Positions 6,516 to 15,141 of a stretch of DNA of 47,296 nucleotides are shown here, in pieces. Origin of the DNA: Kitasatospora phosalacinea (GTDB taxonomy: Bacteria; Actinomycetota; Actinomycetes; Streptomycetales; Streptomycetaceae); NCBI RefSeq assembly GCF_000716545.1, contig NZ_JNWZ01000052.1, forward strand, positions 1 to 47,296, read 5' to 3'. Under the pieces are notes generated by a model. It made no database searches. It was not told the DNA's origin and saw only the letters and a program-made list of their open reading frames with translations. A program made the position numbers and the translations under genes. The stretch's first letter is position 1, and the number at the start of each line of letters is the position of its first letter.

Positions 6516-8219
6516 GTGGACAGGGTGACGAGCGATCAGCATCCGGGCGGCGGCGGACCGGCGGACCCGCCCCCGCCCGGCCACCACGGCGAGCCGTCCG
6601 TCGCGGGCGGGCCCGTCCACTGGGAACTCCCCGACTACGCGCACGAACGCGAACTCGGCGCCGGCGCGTCCGGCCGGGTCGTCCTCGCCCACCACCGGGC
6701 CACCGGCACCCCGGTCGCGATCAAGTACCTGCTCGGCGACCACCCCGACCAGGCCGCCTTCCGGGTCGAGGCCGAACTGCTCGCCGCCCTCGACAGCCCG
6801 CACGTCACCCGCCTCCACGAGTACGCCGAGGGCCCGCGCGGCGCGGCCATCGTGATGGAGCTCGTGGAAGGGATCTCGCTGCGCGACCTGCTGCGCGCCG
6901 AGGGCGGCACCGGACCGGAAGCCGCCCTGGTCGTCCTCAAGGGCTCCCTGCTCGGCCTGGCCGCCGCGCACCGGGCGGGCGTCGTGCACCGCGACTACAA
7001 GCCGGGGAACGTGCTGGTCACCGTGGACGGGGAGTCGAAGCTCGTCGACTTCGGCATCGCCGTCCGGACCGGCGCCGGCGGTACCGTCGCCGGAACGCCG
7101 GCCTACATGGCCCCCGAGCAGTGGGCCGGGCACCCCGCCTCCCCGGCCACCGACGTGTACGCCGCCACCGCGACCTTCTTCGAGTGCCTCACCGGCGCCA
7201 AACCGTACGCCGGAACCACCCTGATGGAACTCGCGGTCCAGCACACCGAGGCCGAGATCCCCGACACCCGGGCGCCCGAAGCCCTCCGCCCGCTCATCCG
7301 GGCCGGGCTCGCCAAGACCCCCGAGCAGCGGCCCCCGGGCGCGGAAGCCCTAGTCGGCGAGTTGGAGGCCGCGGCCGGTGCCGCCTACGGCGCCGACTGG
7401 GAGGAACGCGGACGCAAGCGGCTGGCCGCGCTCGTCGCCCTGCTGCCGCTGCTGCTGCCCACCCCGACCGCCGAGGGCGCCCTGCCCGGTGCCACCTCGC
7501 ACGCGACGACGGTGCTGGCCCCGCGCCGCCCGTTCCGGGGCAGGCTGGCCGCCACCGTCGGCGCGGTCGTCCTCGTCGTGGGCGCGCTTGCGGCGGTCGC
7601 CTCGGCCGGCGAGGACGGGACCACCACCGCCCCGCGACCCGTCGCCGCCCCGCTCGCCACCACCAGCGTCGGGCCCGTCGAGACGCCCACGCCCGAGGCC
7701 GCGCCGACCCCCGCCGACAGCCCCGGCCCCGGCGTTTCGCCCTCGCCCACGCCCTCGTCCTCGCCCACCGAGGAGAGCAGCCCGAGCGCGCCCCCGAGCC
7801 CGACCGCGAAGCCCAGCACCACCACGAAGCCGAGCCCCGCTCCCAGCGCGTCCGCCACGCCCTCGCCGACGCCCAGTCCGACCGCGAGCACCGCGCCGCC
7901 GGCCACGGTCAGGTTGAGCCGGGTCGCGGGCAGGCTGGACGGATACACCCTCACGGTGAACGTCCCGGTCTCGGTGCAACCCGCGGACGCCACCGGCGTG
8001 ACGATGACGTTCACCTGGCTCGACGGCGCGGGCGGTTCCGTGACGGACGCCCCGGTGCAGGTCCAGGCCGGCACGAAGGCCGTGCAGCAGACCCACACGT
8101 TCCGGTGCCCCACCGGGAGCGGCGTCCACTACGTGAGCGCGAGCGTGACCACCACGCCGGCGGCGGTCGGAGGACCGGTGGCCTCCGGCAAGTACCTGAT
8201 GATCTGCCCGGTGCCGTAG
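6516..8219 (+). CDS. Membrane Ser/Thr protein kinase with an extracytoplasmic C-terminal domain
   Basis: About 567 residues, Hanks-type kinase. The kinase domain spans roughly residues 38-300. It has the glycine loop LGAGASGRVVL, the ATP lysine in PVAIKYLL, the catalytic loop VVHRDYKPGNVLV (Tyr replaces the usual Val or Leu after HRD), DFGIA and GTPAYMAPEQW. A membrane helix (LAATVGAVVLVVGALAAVASA) lies at about 343-363. It is followed by a Ser/Thr/Pro-rich spacer of about 95 residues and a C-terminal beta domain (about 461-567) with one cysteine in TFRCPTGSG and one in the final MICPVP. The outside domain is probably a sensor. The start is ambiguous: GTG at 6516 or at 6525. The next gene follows after 10 bp and encodes a membrane protein with a related tail. 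Confidence 0.92.
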   Translation: MDRVTSDQHPGGGGPADPPPPGHHGEPSVAGGPVHWELPDYAHERELGAGASGRVVLAHHRATGTPVAIKYLLGDHPDQAAFRVEAELLAALDSPHVTRLHEYAEGPRGAAIVMELVEGISLRDLLRAEGGTGPEAALVVLKGSLLGLAAAHRAGVVHRDYKPGNVLVTVDGESKLVDFGIAVRTGAGGTVAGTPAYMAPEQWAGHPASPATDVYAATATFFECLTGAKPYAGTTLMELAVQHTEAEIPDTRAPEALRPLIRAGLAKTPEQRPPGAEALVGELEAAAGAAYGADWEERGRKRLAALVALLPLLLPTPTAEGALPGATSHATTVLAPRRPFRGRLAATVGAVVLVVGALAAVASAGEDGTTTAPRPVAAPLATTSVGPVETPTPEAAPTPADSPGPGVSPSPTPSSSPTEESSPSAPPSPTAKPSTTTKPSPAPSASATPSPTPSPTASTAPPATVRLSRVAGRLDGYTLTVNVPVSVQPADATGVTMTFTWLDGAGGSVTDAPVQVQAGTKAVQQTHTFRCPTGSGVHYVSASVTTTPAAVGGPVASGKYLMICPVP

Positions 8220-8229
8220 GAGACCGACG

Positions 8230-8940
8230 ATGACCGAGCTTCCTCCCGACCCCGGCTTCCGGCTCGGGCCCGTCCGCAGGCCCGACGCCGCCGGTCCGAC
8301 GGTCCGGCTGCGGCCCGCCGCTCCGTCCGACGGGCCGCGCACCGTCCGGCTCCGCCCGGCCGCCCCGCCGTCCGACGCCGAGCTGACCGTCCGGCTGCCC
8401 GTGGACCCCGCCGCCACCGTGCCCGCCCCCGTGGTGCCCGTGCCCGCTCCCGGGCCGGACGGCGGGTTGCGGCGGTTCGGCCCCGGGGTGCCGCCCCGGG
8501 CCGCCGCGGTGTGGCACGGGGAGGGCGTCGTGGCGCCGCCGCCGCGGCGGTGGGACAGGTGGCTGCTGGTGCCGCTGGCACTGCTGCTCGCACTGCTCGG
8601 GTACCTGGTGTGGGACAGGTACGTCCGCCCCGTCGAGGTGGTGGGCGTGACGGCGGGCGGCCCGGCCACCGGGCCCGGGTGCGACGGCACCGCCGTGGTC
8701 ACCGGGACGCTGGAGACCGACGGCGGCGAGGGCGACGTGCGCTACCGGTGGGTGCGCAGCGACGGCACCGACTCCGGGCCGATCGTCCAGCACGTGGCGG
8801 CCGGGCGCCGGAGCACCGGGGTCGCGCTGGAGTGGACCTTCCAGGGGCGCGGCGAGCTCACCGCCACCGCCCGGCTGGAGGTGCTGGAACCCGCGGGCAG
8901 CCGCCCCGCCGAGGCGACGTTCCGGTACTCCTGCCCGTAG
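8230..8940 (+). CDS. Membrane protein with proline-rich cytoplasmic repeats, partner of the upstream kinase
   Basis: A 236-residue protein. The N-terminal part holds three imperfect repeats around TVRLRPAAPPSD (residues about 24-55), so threonines recur in a TVRL context and are possible phospho-acceptor sites. A single membrane helix (WLLVPLALLLALLGYLVW) lies at about 109-128. The outside part is an Ig-like beta domain from GCDGTAVVTG to FRYSCP, with two cysteines. The upstream kinase ends in the same way (Cys-Pro close to the end), so both may carry related sensor domains. It starts 10 bp after the kinase stop, which indicates one operon. I know of no named family. Confidence 0.75.
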   Translation: MTELPPDPGFRLGPVRRPDAAGPTVRLRPAAPSDGPRTVRLRPAAPPSDAELTVRLPVDPAATVPAPVVPVPAPGPDGGLRRFGPGVPPRAAAVWHGEGVVAPPPRRWDRWLLVPLALLLALLGYLVWDRYVRPVEVVGVTAGGPATGPGCDGTAVVTGTLETDGGEGDVRYRWVRSDGTDSGPIVQHVAAGRRSTGVALEWTFQGRGELTATARLEVLEPAGSRPAEATFRYSCP

Positions 8941-8966
8941 CGGCGGGCCCGGCAGGACGCACGAAA

Positions 8967-9005
8967 CCCGGGTCGCGGCCGACGGCGCGTCGGCGGCGGC
9001 CCGGG
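8967..9005. terminator. Nested hairpin between convergent genes
   Basis: The outer arms CCCGGG (8967-8972) and CCCGGG (9000-9005) enclose a second stem, GCCGACG (8978-8984) with CGTCGGC (8988-8994), loop GCG. It lies between the membrane partner gene (plus) and the small hypothetical gene (minus). Confidence 0.45.
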
Positions 9006-9018
9006 CGGGCTGCTCCGG

Positions 9019-9297
9019 TCATGCCTGTGGGGCGGTCGCACCCCCGCCCGTCTTCACGGCCTCCACCATGTGCTGGTGCACCTCGCGCGCCGCCGCCTCG
9101 TCCGCGGCAGCCACGGGGCTGCCCTCCACGGTGAACCAGTCGAGCGCGCCGCTGTACTGCACGGTCAGCCGCGCCTCGCCCTCGATCCACATGGTGTGCA
9201 CCGTCAGATCCCCGGTGATGACGCCGATCTCCACGGTCTTCACACCGCCGTGACCGGACAGAATGCCCTGAGTGGTCCAGGTTGCCCAGGTATTCAC
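9019..9297 (-). CDS. Small hypothetical protein, 92 residues
   Basis: The protein begins MNTWATWTTQGILSG from a GTG start at 9297, with GGGAG about 8 nt upstream. The body is beta-rich and continuous: VEIGVITGDLTVHTMWIEGEARLTVQYSG, then DWFTVEGSPV, ending in a helix EAAAREVHQHMVEAV. There is no signal peptide, membrane helix or known motif. The even hydrophobic patterning and the ribosome site make it a credible gene. It is embedded between the two halves of the kinase block but on the opposite strand. Confidence 0.65.
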   Translation of the reverse strand: MNTWATWTTQGILSGHGGVKTVEIGVITGDLTVHTMWIEGEARLTVQYSGALDWFTVEGSPVAAADEAAAREVHQHMVEAVKTGGGATAPQA

Positions 9298-9430
9298 AAA
9301 CCCGCTCCCATCCGCCGCCCAACGGGCCGCTCGGTCCCGACCCCACAGGTACCCGATCCATGGCGACCGCTTCCCACTGTCACCCGAAGGGCCGAAAACC
9401 GCCCCCCGGGCGGGTGCTCGCCGCGCGGTC

Positions 9431-9445
9431 TAGCATCGACGTATG
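9431..9445 (+). promoter_or_regulatory. Probable leaderless promoter of the FHA-ABC exporter gene
   Basis: TAGCAT at 9431-9436 is followed by 6 nt and then the ATG at 9443. There is no Shine-Dalgarno sequence. The -10 to ATG distance puts the transcript start at the A of ATG. The same TAGCAT layout precedes the orphan atpF-like gene at 39517. Confidence 0.55.
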
Positions 9446-11824
9446 GGAGAGCGAGAGGCTGCGCTCACCGCGCCGAAACTGATCCTGGAAACCGCTGGCG
9501 ACTCGACGGTCATCACCCCGAGCCGCAGGTACGCCCTCGGACGCGACCCCACCAGCGACATCGTGCTGACCGACCCGCGGGTCTCCTGGCACCACGCGGA
9601 ACTGCACGTCGGCGACGGCCACTGGATCGTCGACGACACCGGTTCCACGAACGGCACCTACGCCGCCGACGGCCACCGGGTCGTCCACCTGGAGATCGAG
9701 CCCGGCACCGTGCTCTGCCTGGGAAGTCCCGCCGACGGCCCGCGCTGCACGTTCAGCGCGTTGCCCGAACCGACCGCCGTGCACCCGCTGCCCGGCCGCC
9801 GCCCGTCCGGGCTGACCGCGATCACCGGGTCGTACCGGCCGCCGTCCAGCGTCATGCCGCTGCCGACCAAGGTGGTGCGGATCGGCCGGGCGCCCGACAA
9901 CGACCTGGTGGTCGGTGACCTGTCGGTCTCCCGGCACCACGCCGAACTGCGCGCCGCGCCCGGCGACCGCTACGAGATCGCCGACCTGGACAGCCACAAC
10001 GGCACCTACCTGAACGGCCAACCGGTGCGACGGGCCCCCGTCGGGCCCGGGGACCTGGTCGGAATCGGCCATTCGGTGTTCTGCCTGGTCGGCGACGAGC
10101 TGCAGGAGTTCGTCGACACCGGCGACATCGACCTCGACGTGGAGGACCTCACCGTCCAGGTCGACGGCGGCCGCACCCTGCTGGACCAGGTCACCTTCCC
10201 GGTCGGGCAGAAGAGCCTGCTCGCGGTCGCCGGTCCCAGCGGCGCCGGGAAGTCCACCCTGCTCAACGCCCTCACCGGGCTGCGCCCCGCCGACCGCGGC
10301 ACCGTCCGCTACGACGGCCGCGACCTCTACCGCGACTACGCCGAACTGCGCCGCCGGATCGGCCTCGTCCCGCAGGACGACATCCTGCACACCCAACTGC
10401 CCGTCCGGAAGGCCCTCTCGTACGCCGCCGAACTGCGCTTCCCCGACGACACCGCGCCCGAGGAGCGGGCCGCCCGGGTCGAGGAGGTGATCGACGAACT
10501 CGGCCTCGGCAAGCGCGCCGACCAGGTCATCTCCAGCCTCTCCGGCGGCCAGCGCAAGCGGGTCAGCGTCGCCCTGGAACTGCTCACCAAGCCGTCCCTG
10601 CTCTTCCTCGACGAGCCCACCAGCGGGCTCGACCCCGGCATGGACCGGTCCGTGATGCAGATGCTGCGCAACCTCGCGGACGACGGCCGGACCGTCATCG
10701 TCGTCACCCACAGCGTGCTCAGCCTCGACCTGTGCGACCGGCTGCTGCTGCTCGCCCCCGGCGGGCGGACCGCCTGGTACGGGCCGCCCGGCGAGACGCT
10801 GGAGCACTTCGGGTTCGCCCACTGGCCGGACGCCTTCGAGGCGTTCGAGAACCAGACCGAGCGCGACTGGGCCGGGCAGTTCCGCGCCTCCGCCCCCTAC
10901 CGCAAGTACGTCAGCGGCCCGGCCGGCGGCCCCGGCGACTGGCCCGGCGCGCTCGCCCCCGCCGAGCGCGCCCTGCCCGAGGAGGCGACCCCCGCGCCGC
11001 TGCCCCGGCCGCGGAGCTGGCTCGGGCAGGTCAGCACGCTGTGCCGCCGGTACGCCAGCGCGCTCGCCGCCGACCGGACCTTCCTCGCTGTGATGATCGC
11101 GCTGCCGTTCGTCATGGGCGCGATGGCGCACGCCCTGGCCGGCAGCCGGCTGAACCAGGACACCGCCCTGAACGCGCTGCTGATCCTGTGCGTCGGCGGG
11201 GTGCTCACCGGCGCCGCCAACGCGGTGCGCGAACTGGTCAAGGAACGCACCATCTACCAGCGCGAACGCGCCGTCGGCCTGTCCAGATCCGCGTACCTGT
11301 GCTCGAAGGTCGTCGTGCTGGGCACCGTCACGGTCGTCCAGTCGGTGGTGCTGACCATGGTCGCGCTGATCGGGGTGAAGCTCAGACCGCTGGGCGGCAG
11401 CGGGGTCTTCCTGCCGCCACTGCTGGAGATCACGCTGGCCGTGGCACTGCTCTCGCTCAGCGCGATGATGCTCGGACTGCTGATCTCCGCGCTGGTCAAG
11501 AAGGAGGAGGTGACCATGCCGCTGCTGGTGCTGGTCGCCATCGTCCAGGTGGTGTTCTGCGGGGCGCTGCTGCAACTCGACCACATTCCGGTGCTCAACC
11601 AGCTGTCCTGGCTGGTCCCCTCGCGCTGGGCGCTCGGCGCCATGGCCGCCACCATCGACCTGCACGCCACCGTGCCCGGCACGCTCACCGACGACCCGCT
11701 GTTCGCGCACCGGCAGGGCATCTGGCTGCTCGACATGGGCATGCTGGTCGTGCTGGCCGTCGCCTACGGCCTGGTGGTCGCCCGGCTGCTGCGTCGGCAC
11801 GAACCCGCCGTGATGCGGCGGTAG
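9443..11824 (+). CDS. ABC exporter with two N-terminal FHA domains (Rv1747-like)
   Basis: A 793-residue fusion. FHA1 spans about residues 13-95 (GRDPTSD, S48 and H51 in VSWHHAE, GSTNGTY near 67-73). FHA2 spans about 140-215 (IGRAPDNDLV, VSRHHAEL, SHNGTYLNG). The ABC ATPase spans about 225-450: Walker A GPSGAGKST near 264, signature SSLSGGQRKRV, Walker B LLFLDEPTSGLD, and the switch histidine in VVTHS. The rest is an ABCG-like membrane domain with about six helices (530-785). FHA domains bind phosphothreonine, so transport or assembly is probably gated by the neighbouring Ser/Thr kinases. M. tuberculosis Rv1747 has this same architecture and is phosphorylated by PknF. The cargo is unknown. It is probably cotranscribed with the next two genes. 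Confidence 0.93.
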   Translation: MGEREAALTAPKLILETAGDSTVITPSRRYALGRDPTSDIVLTDPRVSWHHAELHVGDGHWIVDDTGSTNGTYAADGHRVVHLEIEPGTVLCLGSPADGPRCTFSALPEPTAVHPLPGRRPSGLTAITGSYRPPSSVMPLPTKVVRIGRAPDNDLVVGDLSVSRHHAELRAAPGDRYEIADLDSHNGTYLNGQPVRRAPVGPGDLVGIGHSVFCLVGDELQEFVDTGDIDLDVEDLTVQVDGGRTLLDQVTFPVGQKSLLAVAGPSGAGKSTLLNALTGLRPADRGTVRYDGRDLYRDYAELRRRIGLVPQDDILHTQLPVRKALSYAAELRFPDDTAPEERAARVEEVIDELGLGKRADQVISSLSGGQRKRVSVALELLTKPSLLFLDEPTSGLDPGMDRSVMQMLRNLADDGRTVIVVTHSVLSLDLCDRLLLLAPGGRTAWYGPPGETLEHFGFAHWPDAFEAFENQTERDWAGQFRASAPYRKYVSGPAGGPGDWPGALAPAERALPEEATPAPLPRPRSWLGQVSTLCRRYASALAADRTFLAVMIALPFVMGAMAHALAGSRLNQDTALNALLILCVGGVLTGAANAVRELVKERTIYQRERAVGLSRSAYLCSKVVVLGTVTVVQSVVLTMVALIGVKLRPLGGSGVFLPPLLEITLAVALLSLSAMMLGLLISALVKKEEVTMPLLVLVAIVQVVFCGALLQLDHIPVLNQLSWLVPSRWALGAMAATIDLHATVPGTLTDDPLFAHRQGIWLLDMGMLVVLAVAYGLVVARLLRRHEPAVMRR

Positions 11825-11827
11825 CGC

Positions 11828-12325
11828 ATGGGCCCGCCCGACGGGTTCCGGCCCACCCACGTCGTCCCGGCCGACGGGCTGCCGACCTGGACCGCCCCCG
11901 ACCCGGCCGCCGCCGGAGTGCCGCTCGACCCGCTGCTGCCGGTCGTGCTCGCCGAGTCCAACGGCAACTGGGCCCGGATCGTCTGCTCCAACGGCTGGAC
12001 CGCCTGGGTCGACGGACGCCTGCTGGTCGCCCTCCCGCAACGCCCCCCGGCCACCGGCACCCCGCTCGCCACCACCGACGACCCGCGCCCGCTGCTCGCC
12101 GCGCTGGAGCGCTCGCTGGCCACCTACCGGCGGCTGGTCGACGACTGGGCGACCGGCCGGATCGACCTGGAGGCCTTCCGTGACGGCACCCGCGACCTGC
12201 GGCTGGGCGCGGTGCTGGACGGCTCGGACGCCTGGCTGCTCGACCTCGACCGGGGCCGCTGGTACTACTGCGACGCCGCCCAGTTGCAGACCTACGCGGC
12301 CGCCGACCGCGACGAGCGGGGCTGA
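11828..12325 (+). CDS. SH3-like domain protein, unknown function
   Basis: A 165-residue soluble protein. The segment PLDPLLPVVLAESNGNWARIVCSNGWTAWVDGRLLV (about residues 37-72) has the pattern of a bacterial SH3-like barrel: alternating hydrophobics, G-N-W-A-R-I, G-W-x-A-W-V-D-G. The C-terminal half is helical and ends in a WYYCDAAQLQTY segment. There is no signal peptide, so the barrel would act in the cytoplasm. It starts 3 bp after the exporter stop and ends 4 bp before the next kinase, so it belongs to the exporter-kinase operon and may link the two. Confidence 0.75.
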   Translation: MGPPDGFRPTHVVPADGLPTWTAPDPAAAGVPLDPLLPVVLAESNGNWARIVCSNGWTAWVDGRLLVALPQRPPATGTPLATTDDPRPLLAALERSLATYRRLVDDWATGRIDLEAFRDGTRDLRLGAVLDGSDAWLLDLDRGRWYYCDAAQLQTYAAADRDERG

Positions 12326-12329
12326 CCCG

Positions 12330-13352
12330 GTGCCCGGGGAACGGCCCGAACCGCCGTCGCTGGCCGCCGCCGAACCCGGCGAACTGGACGGGCGCACGCT
12401 GGCCGGCTACCGGCTGGAGCACGTGCTGGGACGGGGCGGCATGGCGGTGGTCTACCGCGCCGAGGACCTGCGGCTCGGCCGCACCGTCGCGGTCAAACTG
12501 CTCGCCCCCGAACTGACGCGCAACGAGACCTTCCGGAAGCGCTTCGTCCGCGAGTCGCACATTGCCGCCTCGCTCGACCACCCGAACATCGTCCCGGTGT
12601 ACGACGCGGGCGAGGTCGAGGGCGTCCTCTACCTGGCCATGCGCTACGTGCGCGGCCGCGACCTGCGCGCCCTGCTCGACCGGGAGGGCCCGCTGACCGG
12701 CGCCCAGACCGTGCGGATCGCCGTCCAGGTGGCCAGCGCGCTGGACGCCGCGCACGCCCACGACCTGGTCCACCGGGACGTCAAGCCCGGCAACGTGCTG
12801 ATCGCCGAGGGCACCGACCCCGACCACCCCGAACACGCCTACCTGACCGACTTCGGACTCACCAAGAAGTCGCTCTCGCTGACCGGCCTGACCAGCGTCG
12901 GCCAGTTCGTCGGCACGCTCGACTACGTGGCCCCCGAGCAGATCTCCGGCAGACCGGTGGACGGGCGGTGCGACGTGTACAGCCTGGGCTGCGTGGTGTT
13001 CGAGATGCTCACCGGCAGCCCGCCCTACCGGCGCGACGACGACCTGGCGCTGCTCTGGGCCCACCTCAACGACCCGCCGCCGGACGTCCGGGAACGGCGC
13101 GCGGAGCTGCCCGCCGAGGTGGGGGCGGTGCTGGAACGGGCGATGGCGAAGCGGCGCGACGACAGGTACGGGAGCTGCCTGGAGTTCGTCGCGGCGCTGC
13201 GGTCGGCGGCGGAGGTGCGGAGCGCGCCCCCGGTGGTGCCCTCGGCCTCCCGGGAGGCGGTTCGGGTGGTGCACTGGCGGGACCGGCCGCCGGCGCCGCC
13301 ACTGTCGCCCCCGCCGCCGCCGGCCTGGGCGCGGCCGGTGTTCGAACCCTGA
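12330..13352 (+). CDS. Soluble Ser/Thr protein kinase
   Basis: A 340-residue Hanks-type kinase without a membrane helix. The kinase domain covers about residues 22-290: LGRGGMAVVYRAEDLRLGRTVAVKLL (glycine loop and lysine), VHRDVKPGNVL near 148, TDFGLTKK near 173, and GTLDYVAPEQISG. The activation segment (KKSLSLTGLTSVGQFVG) has several Ser and Thr residues available for autophosphorylation. The tail of about 50 residues is proline-rich (PPAPPLSPPPPPAW), a possible SH3 ligand, which is interesting next to an SH3-like gene. The start is GTG at 12330, 4 bp after the previous stop. It probably phosphorylates the upstream FHA-ABC protein. Confidence 0.9.
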   Translation: MPGERPEPPSLAAAEPGELDGRTLAGYRLEHVLGRGGMAVVYRAEDLRLGRTVAVKLLAPELTRNETFRKRFVRESHIAASLDHPNIVPVYDAGEVEGVLYLAMRYVRGRDLRALLDREGPLTGAQTVRIAVQVASALDAAHAHDLVHRDVKPGNVLIAEGTDPDHPEHAYLTDFGLTKKSLSLTGLTSVGQFVGTLDYVAPEQISGRPVDGRCDVYSLGCVVFEMLTGSPPYRRDDDLALLWAHLNDPPPDVRERRAELPAEVGAVLERAMAKRRDDRYGSCLEFVAALRSAAEVRSAPPVVPSASREAVRVVHWRDRPPAPPLSPPPPPAWARPVFEP

Positions 13353-13378
13353 GCGCGTCGCGAGGGCGTCGGACCGGT

Positions 13379-13406
13379 CGCGGGCCCGCGCACCTGCGGG
13401 CCCGCG
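13379..13406. terminator. Hairpin after the soluble kinase gene
   Basis: CGCGGGCCCGC (13379-13389) and GCGGGCCCGCG (13396-13406) form an 11-bp perfect stem with a 6-nt loop. Each arm is itself nearly palindromic. It lies 26 bp past the kinase stop. Confidence 0.6.
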
Positions 13407-13470
13407 CGTCTGCGCGTTCGCGTGCCCGGGGCCGGCGGTTGGCGGGCCGGCGGGTTTGCGGGCTGGCGGC

Positions 13471-13499
13471 TGGTGGGGCAGCGGTTGGTGGGGCAGCGG
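13471..13499. repeat. 14-bp direct repeat in a G-rich tract
   Basis: TGGTGGGGCAGCGG occurs at 13471-13484 and 13486-13499. It sits in a G-rich plus-strand stretch (13430-13510) between the convergent kinase and streptophobe genes. Confidence 0.7.
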
Positions 13500-13543
13500 A
13501 TCGGGGACCGGCGAGCGGCGTCGGGGCGGTGGCCGGCGGGCCG

Positions 13544-14893
13544 TCAGGGTTCCGTCCGGTCCGGCGGACGCTGCCCGGCGGTGCCCGGCCGGCTCCGGCG
13601 GCGCCGCGCCCGCCCCCGGACGAGCAGCGCGCCCAGCAGGCCGGCCAGCGCGCCCCAGCCGGCGGCGATCGGGACGGCGGTGAGCAGGTCCGGTTCCAGC
13701 ACCGTCCGCCCGCCGCCGCCCAGGCCCAGCAGCGACAACCCGAACACCGCCGACACCCGGGTCACCAGGCCGACCGCCAGCACCGCCAGCGCCAGCACCA
13801 CGGCCCACTGCACGGCGGAACGCCACACCGGCAGCGGCGGACGCGTCCGGGCCGCCGACACCACGCCCGCCGCCAGGACCAGCAGCGCCGCCAGCGGGAG
13901 CAGCAGCCACGCCCAGCCGTTCCGCTCCGCCAGCGCCCCCAGGTTCAGCGTCACGTCCTGCCCGGAGTGCAGCACCGCCGCCAGCGCGTGCGGGAACGGG
14001 AGACCCAGACTGTTCGTGACGTGACCGTGCCAGGACGCGCCCAGGCCGACCCCGAAACCCAGCCAGGCCAGGTTCGGCAGCCCCAGGCACACCACCGCCA
14101 GTGCCTCGCGCGGCTCGCTGCTCGTCACCGCGCCCACCAACCCGCCCACCAGCCCCAGCAGCACGTATCCCAACAGCAGCGCCAGCACCGCGTGCACCGT
14201 CGGGCGCAGCGTGCCGTGCCAGCGCACCAGGCCGGTCGGCAGCGGCGCCCGGCGCGAGGCCGCCAGCGCCAGCAGCACCACCACCGCCAGCCACAGCAGG
14301 CCGAAACCCACCGCCGGGCCCGGATCCACCCGGAACCCCACCGTCGGCGCCGCGCCGAACGCCCCGCCCAGTTCGTCGAGCAGCGGATCGCCCGTCGACA
14401 CGGTGAAGGAGTGCCGCGCGGCCGCGGACAGCAGCAGCACCGCCAACGTCCAGCAGGCCGCCAGCGCGAGCACCCGGGCCAGCAGCGCCCGCCCGCCCAC
14501 CACGGCGTGCCGGCGCAGCGGCCGCAGGAACAGGTACGCAGCCACCAGCGCCCCCACCAGCGTCACCGACAGCGGCATCGCCGAGATCCCGCCCTGCGCG
14601 GTCGCCACGAAGGCCGCGCCGCCGTCGAGTTGCGCCGGCGCGCCCAGCGCCAGCAGCAGCGTCGCCGCCAGCACCGGGCCGAAGCCGCCGCCGGGCAACC
14701 GGTCCGCGCCCGCCAGCCACAGGCCGAGCGCGGCCACCACCGCCATCGCCGCGAGCGCGCCCGCCACCGTCACCAACGCGGAGACCAGGACGGGGAGGGG
14801 CGCGGAGAGCCGGCCGGACGGGCCGGAGGACGGCGGCGGGGGCGGGGGAGTGCGGGGGTTCGCAGGAGTGGCGGCACCAGGCACGCGTCTCAC
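13544..14893 (-). CDS. Streptophobe family integral membrane protein
   Basis: About 449 residues. After a Pro-rich N-terminal cytoplasmic segment it has about ten to eleven hydrophobic helices (for example LPVLVSALVTVAGALAAMAV, LSVTLVGALVAAYLFL, LLWLAVVVLLALA, LLLGYVLLGLVGGLVGAV). The extracytoplasmic loop contains ASWHGHVTNSLGLPFPHA. The C terminus is Arg-rich. Overall architecture and composition match the streptophobe family, integral membrane proteins found in streptomycetes with no defined function. The start is taken as GTG at 14893; GTG at 14884 is an alternative. It is divergent from the DUF6777 gene, which lies next to streptophobe-type and kinase genes in many streptomycetes (my recollection, not checked). 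Confidence 0.8.
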   Translation of the reverse strand: MRRVPGAATPANPRTPPPPPPSSGPSGRLSAPLPVLVSALVTVAGALAAMAVVAALGLWLAGADRLPGGGFGPVLAATLLLALGAPAQLDGGAAFVATAQGGISAMPLSVTLVGALVAAYLFLRPLRRHAVVGGRALLARVLALAACWTLAVLLLSAAARHSFTVSTGDPLLDELGGAFGAAPTVGFRVDPGPAVGFGLLWLAVVVLLALAASRRAPLPTGLVRWHGTLRPTVHAVLALLLGYVLLGLVGGLVGAVTSSEPREALAVVCLGLPNLAWLGFGVGLGASWHGHVTNSLGLPFPHALAAVLHSGQDVTLNLGALAERNGWAWLLLPLAALLVLAAGVVSAARTRPPLPVWRSAVQWAVVLALAVLAVGLVTRVSAVFGLSLLGLGGGGRTVLEPDLLTAVPIAAGWGALAGLLGALLVRGRARRRRSRPGTAGQRPPDRTEP

Positions 14894-15026
14894 CGGCCCT
14901 TCGAACGCGGTCCCCCGACGCCGGCCAGGAGCGGCCGACCCCTCCAGCTTCCGACAGGCCGCAACGGACGGCGAGTCGCCGCGGGCGTCGGCCCCGGGGC
15001 CGGGACAGCCGGCGATCCGGGGGCGC

Positions 15027-15068
15027 AGTGCGGTTCGGGACGGAGTGACGGAGTGCGGTTCGGGGCGG
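15027..15068. repeat. 17-bp direct repeat upstream of the DUF6777 gene
   Basis: AGTGCGGTTCGGGACGG (15027-15043) recurs as AGTGCGGTTCGGGGCGG (15052-15068), a period of 25 bp and one mismatch. It lies in the divergent region, 74-115 bp before the DUF6777 start, so it could be a regulator site. Confidence 0.5.
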
Positions 15069-15141
15069 CGGGTTCGGAGGGGCGGGCGGACAATGGTGGG
15101 TGCGCACGTGGACTCGGGGGAGTCCGACCGGAAGGCAGTCC

